DNA from: Piromyces finnis
Lineage: Eukaryota > Neocallimastigomycota > Neocallimastigomycetes > Neocallimastigales > Neocallimastigaceae
Length of the DNA: 64,000 bases
Direction of reading: 5' to 3'
Assembly (NCBI GenBank): GCA_002104945.1
Contig: MCFH01000019.1
Span: 652,501-716,500 of the forward strand
In this document: in pieces, positions 57,971-64,000 of the stretch
How positions within the stretch are numbered: the stretch's first letter is position 1
Layout: every line of letters starts with the position of its first letter
Notes under the pieces: model-generated
What the model was told of the DNA's origin: nothing
The model's database searches: none
The model's input: the letters and a program-made list of their open reading frames with translations, nothing else
Translations under genes and position numbers: made by a program

Positions 57971-60617
57971 TCAATTTGCCTTATTAAAACTATAGCTATC
58001 ATATCTATTACTTTTAGCAAACTCTGAACTTGTTGATGTATATGAAACATCATTTAAACTTGTTTTTTGATGATATTCAATAATTCTTTTAGTAATTTTA
58101 TTAGAAGCTTTAGAGTCTTTAGTATCTAATTGATTCGGATTTTTAATTTGAGTAGAATTCTCATAATTTTTAATATTCATGAGTTTTTCATCTATACTTT
58201 TTTGAGTAAAATGTAAAAATAATCTATATCCATAGATTAAACAATAATTTGATAATGAAAACATTATATAAGTAATTTCATTTAATAAAAAGGAAACAAT
58301 ATAATTATTGATGTTTAATGTTTCAGTGATTATTAAAAAAACTGAATCAAGAATATCTAAACAAATTGCTCCACATAAATTTCTAATTTCATAATGGATT
58401 TCTTTAATATTCCATTCAATGAATATAAGTAATAAAAATACTAAAAATATTAAAACTTTATATAAAATAAATAAAATATGAACGAATTTTCCAAATGTTT
58501 CGTTTAATGAACATTTCTCGAAATTAACATCTCCATTATTTATATTAAATACAAAATTAACTTCATATGGTTTTATGAATGAGAGTCCATCAAGAATCAA
58601 TTCAATTAAAATAAAAATGAATAAAAAGATATATCTATTATTTTTAATCCATGTTGAATATTTATTTTCTTCAGGGAAACAAACAAGTAATTTATGTAGA
58701 ATAGGTATTAAATTTAATGTAATACCAAATGAAAACATGATCCATTTAAATTGACATTTAAATTTTGATATATCACCATATTCTAGAAAACCAGCACCTA
58801 ATATTAAGCATAATCCTAATATTGAAATGAACCAAAAATCTTTTGATAAAAAGTTATAATAATTTTTAAATTTTTTAATATATAGTAATGCAAGTGATAA
58901 ACCAAATATCATCATTAATCCTGATAAAATTCCAATGAATAATAGAGCAAGAGAAGAATTATCATCTTCATTTAACGATATTTTATATATTTTTGAATAA
59001 TCATTAATTTCATGAAGTACTTGAGATGCAGTTTTATTTCCATATAAATATTCAAAAACACGTTCTCTAAAATATGTTGAATATATATCATAATCTTTAT
59101 TTGGTCTATTAATAAATTGAATGCTTTTGGCTAATTCACAATTTATAGTTTCACATACTTCTTCATCATCATATAAATCCATTATCCCTGATAACACATG
59201 ATATGATGTTATTAATTCTTTTTGAATTTCTTTTGATGTGAAAAACTTTATAAAAAGGGCAGCACCTTTTTTTTTTTCTTCACTTGAAAATAAATTAATA
59301 CCAATATTTGAACCACCAACACAAGATCCAGATATTCCAGGTTTTCCACCAGGTAAACGATATTGTTTATATTTTGGTGTTACCATATAGTTCCAATATT
59401 TTAAAAATATAGAATTTCCACTATTTAATTTTCCAATTGTATAACCAACAGCTGAATGAAATTCTTCATCTATTTTTCATTTTAATTATATTATTATTAT
59501 CATATTAATTTGTAATTATTTATTAATTTATTATTTTAATGAATCTTACATGTAGATATTCTTTCTTTCATTTCTTTTATTTTTTCTAAAGCTTTTATTG
59601 CATTTTCACTTAATAAATCTGGAAATGGATCATTTTTTCATTTCTAAAAGAATAAATAAACTCATATGTTGAACTCATTCCCATAGATGCTATTTTAATT
59701 TTATAACAATAAATATTAATAATTATTATTTACATAATAAACATTTTAAATATTTAGAATAGTTCAATTGATGTAAAATCATTATATTATTTATAAATTA
59801 TTACAGTCAAATGCTCCGTTATATGCTTTTAAATCAGAATTAGGATTTTTCTTTTTTTCTTCTTTAAGAATATATTCAGATGTTTTGATTAAATCATCCC
59901 AAGTTTCGGGAACTTCTTGATTATATTCATTTAAAATTTCTTCATTTACATATAAGGCATTAAAGTCTACTTCAACAGGCTATTAATAATATAATATTTT
60001 AATATTCATTACATCCATTAATTTTAGTAATATGTGATGTAAATTAAATTAAATATATATAAATACATATTTTTTATTATTCTATATATCAAAAAAGAAA
60101 AACGAAAATTTACCAATCCAACCCATTTATCATTATAGGTACATGTTTCAGAAGCTATTCCTGAAGAATACATATCAATATGTTCTTTTGGTAACACTGT
60201 TCTTAAATCTACTAAGTATGGTCCATATCTTACTGGATAAACATTATCATAAAAGATAATATCGTATTTTCCATTTTTTTTTTTAAGCATTGTTTCAATT
60301 GTCGTTCCATAATCGTTAATTTGTAGTGTGGCATTTGCCATTGTTAAAAGATTTAATTTAACTTCAACATCTAAACCTTTTTCTTCAGCTTGACTATTAA
60401 ACTTTTTTATTAGGTCTATATATTCAAAATCAGTATTATATGTGAATGCAATAGCATTAATGACATTTTTGCATTCAACTTTTAATATTAAATATATATA
60501 TATATACAAGCTTTAGTATTATTTTTAAAATGAATCATATTATTTTATAATTATTAAATATTTACTAATTTTATATATAAATGTTGTTAAAAATATTAAT
60601 ATAAATATATATTTCAT
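57971..60617 (-). pseudogene. Receptor gene D: solute-binding domain plus seven-helix domain, frameshifted
   Basis: Exons by analogy: 60,617-60,566 (signal peptide MKYIFILIFLTTFIYKI), 60,478-60,114, 59,979-59,805, 59,689-59,550, 59,469-57,971. Exon 4 is 140 bp where A, B and C have 141, because a T run at about 59,633-59,638 has six T instead of seven; this shifts the binding domain. Other exons keep length and phase. The last exon encodes KPGISGSCVGGSNIGIN and seven helices ending in the same tail as gene B. It could be a recent pseudogene or a sequencing error. Confidence 0.8.
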
Positions 60618-60858
60618 TTTGAAAATTTATTTGACAAAATGTTTTTTTTATTGTGTAATATGTATTAAGTAATATAATTTTATTGACATTTTTAAAAATA
60701 AACTTTTATTAAAATTTAAAAGTTCAAAAATCTATAAATAAAAAATAACTATCTCTACAGCACGTAGACATTACGTTTACAACACTTTTAATACATGTTT
60801 ATATTTTTATAAGTTAGTCAGGTGTGTATATAAATATATGCTATAGATAAATAAAATT
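60618..60858. other. Upstream region of receptor gene D
   Basis: AT-rich; no conserved element is recognised. Confidence 0.5.
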
Positions 60859-60872
60859 ATGTGTCCATAAAT

Positions 60873-61417
60873 TTTTTTTTTTTTTTTTTTTTTTAGACTT
60901 CCATATATCCTCATCTAACCCCCCTGAGTTATATATGGTATGTGATTGTACATTATTGTACATTGCCATATCAGAACGACGTCGGCACAATCATCCCTCT
61001 GGGCAGGGCTAATATGGAATGGCTTATTGCTCTTAACGATCCTATCACACAAAGACCGAGCTACCAACACCAGTGATCTCCTGAACCTTTATTGGCGAAG
61101 GATGATTAACGATGAGAACAACCCTCAAAGACCATAGTTAGTAATCTGTGAATTAATTGATACCCCTTCCTACATATACTCTAAACTTCAGTGGGAAAAC
61201 CGCTTGATACGGAGAAAACTACCAATCTGAATTAACTGCTTAGGGTAGAGTCCGGTGGTATAGTTATACTTACCTGAATTGACCTTTAACCCCTATACTT
61301 TAAGCGCAAACCTGAAACAGGAAAATCGCTAAAGAACTGTCAATGGCGGGGGTCGAACCAGAAGCCTTATGAATGCTAAGCGGGGGTCTTAACAACCAGG
61401 ATAGAAACTGGAACGAC
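60873..61417 (-). mobile_element. SINE, - orientation, with perfect target duplication
   Basis: The tRNA-like head is at 61,417-61,340 (GTCGTTCCAGTTTCTATCC, B box CTGGTTCGACCCCC) and the tail is a T run on the plus strand (60,873-60,894). It is flanked by ATGTGTCCATAAAT at 60,859-60,872 and 61,418-61,431, a 14-bp target duplication. The first 60 bp match the SINE at 35,014 closely; the body is largely different, so this is another subfamily with the same head. Confidence 0.88.
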
Positions 61418-61431
61418 ATGTGTCCATAAAT

Positions 61432-63427
61432 GCTAACAAATATAAAGATGATATTTTAAATAATAAATAAAATATTTAAAGGATATATATAATAATATGA
61501 TATATTTTAAAGATATTAAAATATAAATAAATCCTAAATATAAAACCTAACTCCTAACCTAACCCACGCTATTTACTAAAATATTCCTAAACTTAATTTT
61601 TATTATATATGTTTATAATATTTTTTTAATATTTAGAGGGAATTGTATATCTAATGATTTTATATACATATCTTAAATTTAAAATTTTGATTATATCTTT
61701 TTACATGTTAATAGCAGCAGATAAAAATATTAATATTCAATATTTAAAATTGTTAGAATATATGAAACATATGACACATGGATTGAATGTATTGAAATAT
61801 ATTTTAATGTATTGTATTTGATTAGATGTTTATCATAAATTATATTAATAAAGTTGCCATCGTTATAAAACCTAAATTAACAACTCTCAATAAAAACAAT
61901 TCATTATAATATTTATAGTTAGAGAATTAGATTTAAAATAAAATTTCAAAAATAAAGATGATTACTTTAGTTTAACATTTATTATTACCCTTTATTTAAA
62001 TGAATGTCACATTTCTATAGCATTATTATTTATTACTTATTACTATATTATTTATAAAATAATTAAATAATTTTGGTTTTGTAATAATTAATTATAATTA
62101 GACAATTAATTATTGAAGGTAAAAACTCTATAGAATCATTTTTATAGATGAAAGTTAATGATTATATTTTTTTTATATATATTAAGTTAACTATAAACAA
62201 TTTTTAAATTACTTAGAATAGAATGTATAGATTAGACATATATATTTTATTATCTTATTATATATTTCATAAATTTTAATTAAATAATTAAACACTATCA
62301 TAAAGCATATATATATTTTTATTTAGTTTTTTTATATAGTAAGATAATTTTCATATTTTTTTTTTTTTTTTTTTTTCATTTTCAAAGTTAAAATTAATAA
62401 ATTTTATAATTTATTATGAAATTCTAATTTTAAATTAAATACATTAACTAAAACTTTAATTCTTTTATTATTAGAAAAAATATCAAAACTTAAGTCTGTA
62501 TTAGATAAACATTGCATTACACGTTAAGTTTAATATTTTATAATATATTTTATAAAATATAAAATTAGTAAAACAATTAATTCTTAATTATTTTTATTAT
62601 CCTTACAAAGTATTAATATTAGAAAAATAATGAATCGGCGGGAGATAATTTGTTATATAGCTATTTAAAAAAACATTTCTATTTATATTATTTTAAAATG
62701 AGTTTTTAATTTTTTAAAATAGTTTAATATATATTTAGAAAATCAAAGTTACATCTATATTATCAAAAATAATTAAGATAAAATTTCCTTTTATGTAGAT
62801 AATTAAAATTATCTATTTTTGTTTAGTTTTTATTTTTTTTAAATTAAAATTCATTTTCAAAAATTAATATTTAAAGTTTAATATTGATAATTTTCTATTT
62901 TTAAATTAAATAAAACTTTAATTATCATATTGAAAATTTATTTATTTATAATTAATACTATATTTAATAATACTTTATTTCTAAAAATAATAAAAACATT
63001 AAATAATATATTTTCTTAATTCACTTTATTTTTAAAAAAAAGTATAAAAAAGAAAAAAAAGCTTTTTTTTTTTTACATTATGCTTTCATTTCTAATATTT
63101 TAATATTGAATATTTTAATAAAAGAAATGAAAGCATGGAAAAAAAGTAATAAATTTTATGTATTTGAAAAAAATTTATTTATAATCTATTAAAAAATTAT
63201 AATAAAAATTTAAAAAAAAATGGTAAAACTTGCTATTTCTTGAAAATGTTTATATACCACAAAATTTCAAAATCATAATGAGAAATTTCTATACCAAAAA
63301 CTGACGTGAAATGCAAAAAAAAATTATTTTTTAACGAATTTTTAAATTTTATTTTTTAGTAATTAGTAAAATAAAATTTTATCAAATGTATTTTATTCAT
63401 TACTTATTAAAAAAGAAGGAATTTGGT
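61432..63427. other. AT-rich intergenic stretch
   Basis: No gene is seen. It holds a short degenerate CCTAAC array (61,545-61,565), long T or A runs, and a hairpin with a perfect 13-bp stem at 63,081-63,135 (TGCTTTCATTTCT and its reverse complement). Confidence 0.55.
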
Positions 63428-63645
63428 ACAAACTCAAGGCGGACTCATAAAATATACTTGGGTTGACTAGCGCTTGAACCAAGTCTTGCTTATAATTGAA
63501 ATATAAAGATTTTGGGTACAAACTTAAGGCGGATATATTATATTAATGTATCGTCGTAGCGCTTAAACCTGAATCGAAAAAAGAAAATGAGGTTTATCAA
63601 GAGCGGATCATTTAAATGCATGGTTGGCTAGCGCTTGAGCCTTAT
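63428..63645. repeat. Three imperfect copies of a two-part GC-rich motif
   Basis: AAGGCGGA (or AGAGCGGA) at 63,436, 63,526 and 63,600 is followed 28-31 nt later by CTAGCGCTTGAACC or a close variant at 63,467, 63,556 and 63,628. The spacing is conserved while the sequence between changes. No ORF; function unknown. Confidence 0.6.
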
Positions 63646-63824
63646 TTTTAAATAATAAAATCTATTAAAGGTGTAAAGGACGAAATAAATTCAATAAAAA
63701 TTATTTTAAATTTAGAATGGAATTTTTATGGATTATTTTGAATTTGAAAACTTTTAATAGAAGTTTTTTTATAAAGAATATATTGACTATTTTTTTTATA
63801 ATTAAACAACAAGTTCTATTTCTT

Positions 63825-64000
63825 ATCCAAAAATTAGTTCTATAAACTTAAATTAAACTTATCCAAAAATTAGTTCTATAAACTTATCCTAAAAAACAAA
63901 ACAACTTAAATTAAACTTAAATTAAATTGAACAAAAATTAGTTCTATAAACTTATCCTAAAAAACAAAACAACTTAAATTAAACTTAAATTAAATTGAAC
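63825..64000. repeat. 68-bp tandem repeat running off the window
   Basis: 63,865-63,932 and 63,933-64,000 are identical 68-bp units beginning AAAAATTAGTTCTATAAACT. A partial, shorter unit precedes them from about 63,828. The array probably continues beyond the window. Confidence 0.85.

Noticed and set aside
60946-61137. 63-codon plus-strand frame
   Set aside because: Lies in the body of a minus-strand SINE; no homology or codon signal.

Overview
The window is extremely AT-rich eukaryotic DNA. It carries asparagine-rich retroelement proteins, short GT-AG introns and a tandem array of chimeric receptors: a bacterial-type solute-binding domain fused to a class C seven-helix domain. This combination fits an anaerobic gut fungus (Neocallimastigomycota) best. 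No rRNA, CRISPR or ordinary tRNA gene was seen. Most of the sequence is retrotransposon.

Layout: 1-4.6 kb, a decayed Ty3-like element with a long coiled-coil front end (+). 4.7-5.35 kb, a cluster of six hairpins. 5.57-7.13 kb, an LTR start and GC-rich leader islands, with an inverted relative at 19.9-20.85 kb. 7.2-12.5 kb, a decayed Ty3/gypsy element (-). 12.6-13.9 kb, LTR debris including two LTRs head to head. 14.6-18.9 kb, a decayed Ty1/copia element (-). 18.9-19.8 kb, a chromovirus-like integrase remnant (-). 21.1-22.3 kb, a copia RT fragment (+). 22.98-23.59 kb, another LTR. 24,456-35,006, a near-intact gypsy element (-) with two 1076-bp LTRs. 35.0-43.8 kb, a SINE and receptor genes A and B (-). 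44,165-50,765, an intact young gypsy element (+) with 632-bp LTRs. 50,770-51,845, a solo 1076-bp LTR. 51.85-60.6 kb, a second copy of the SINE and receptor genes C and D. 60.87-61.42 kb, a SINE (-) with a perfect 14-bp target duplication. The rest is AT-rich DNA ending in a 68-bp tandem repeat.

The receptor genes share one five-exon structure: a signal peptide exon, three exons for most of the binding domain, and a large last exon for the end of that domain plus seven membrane helices. Gene C is open throughout (756 aa by my splice model). A, B and D each carry a single-base deletion in a T run, which could be real decay or assembly error.

Three observations stand out. (1) All three gypsy elements here have, at the gag stop codon, a canonical -1 frameshift cassette: slippery TTTAAAC or TTTAAAT, a 6-7 nt spacer, then a GC-rich hairpin with an 8-nt loop. 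(2) The target duplication of the SINE was later hit twice by LTR elements at the same GATA, giving a readable three-step insertion history. (3) About 7.8 kb is repeated almost identically, with one end in an LTR and the other inside a receptor gene, as expected of ectopic conversion or of a misassembly.
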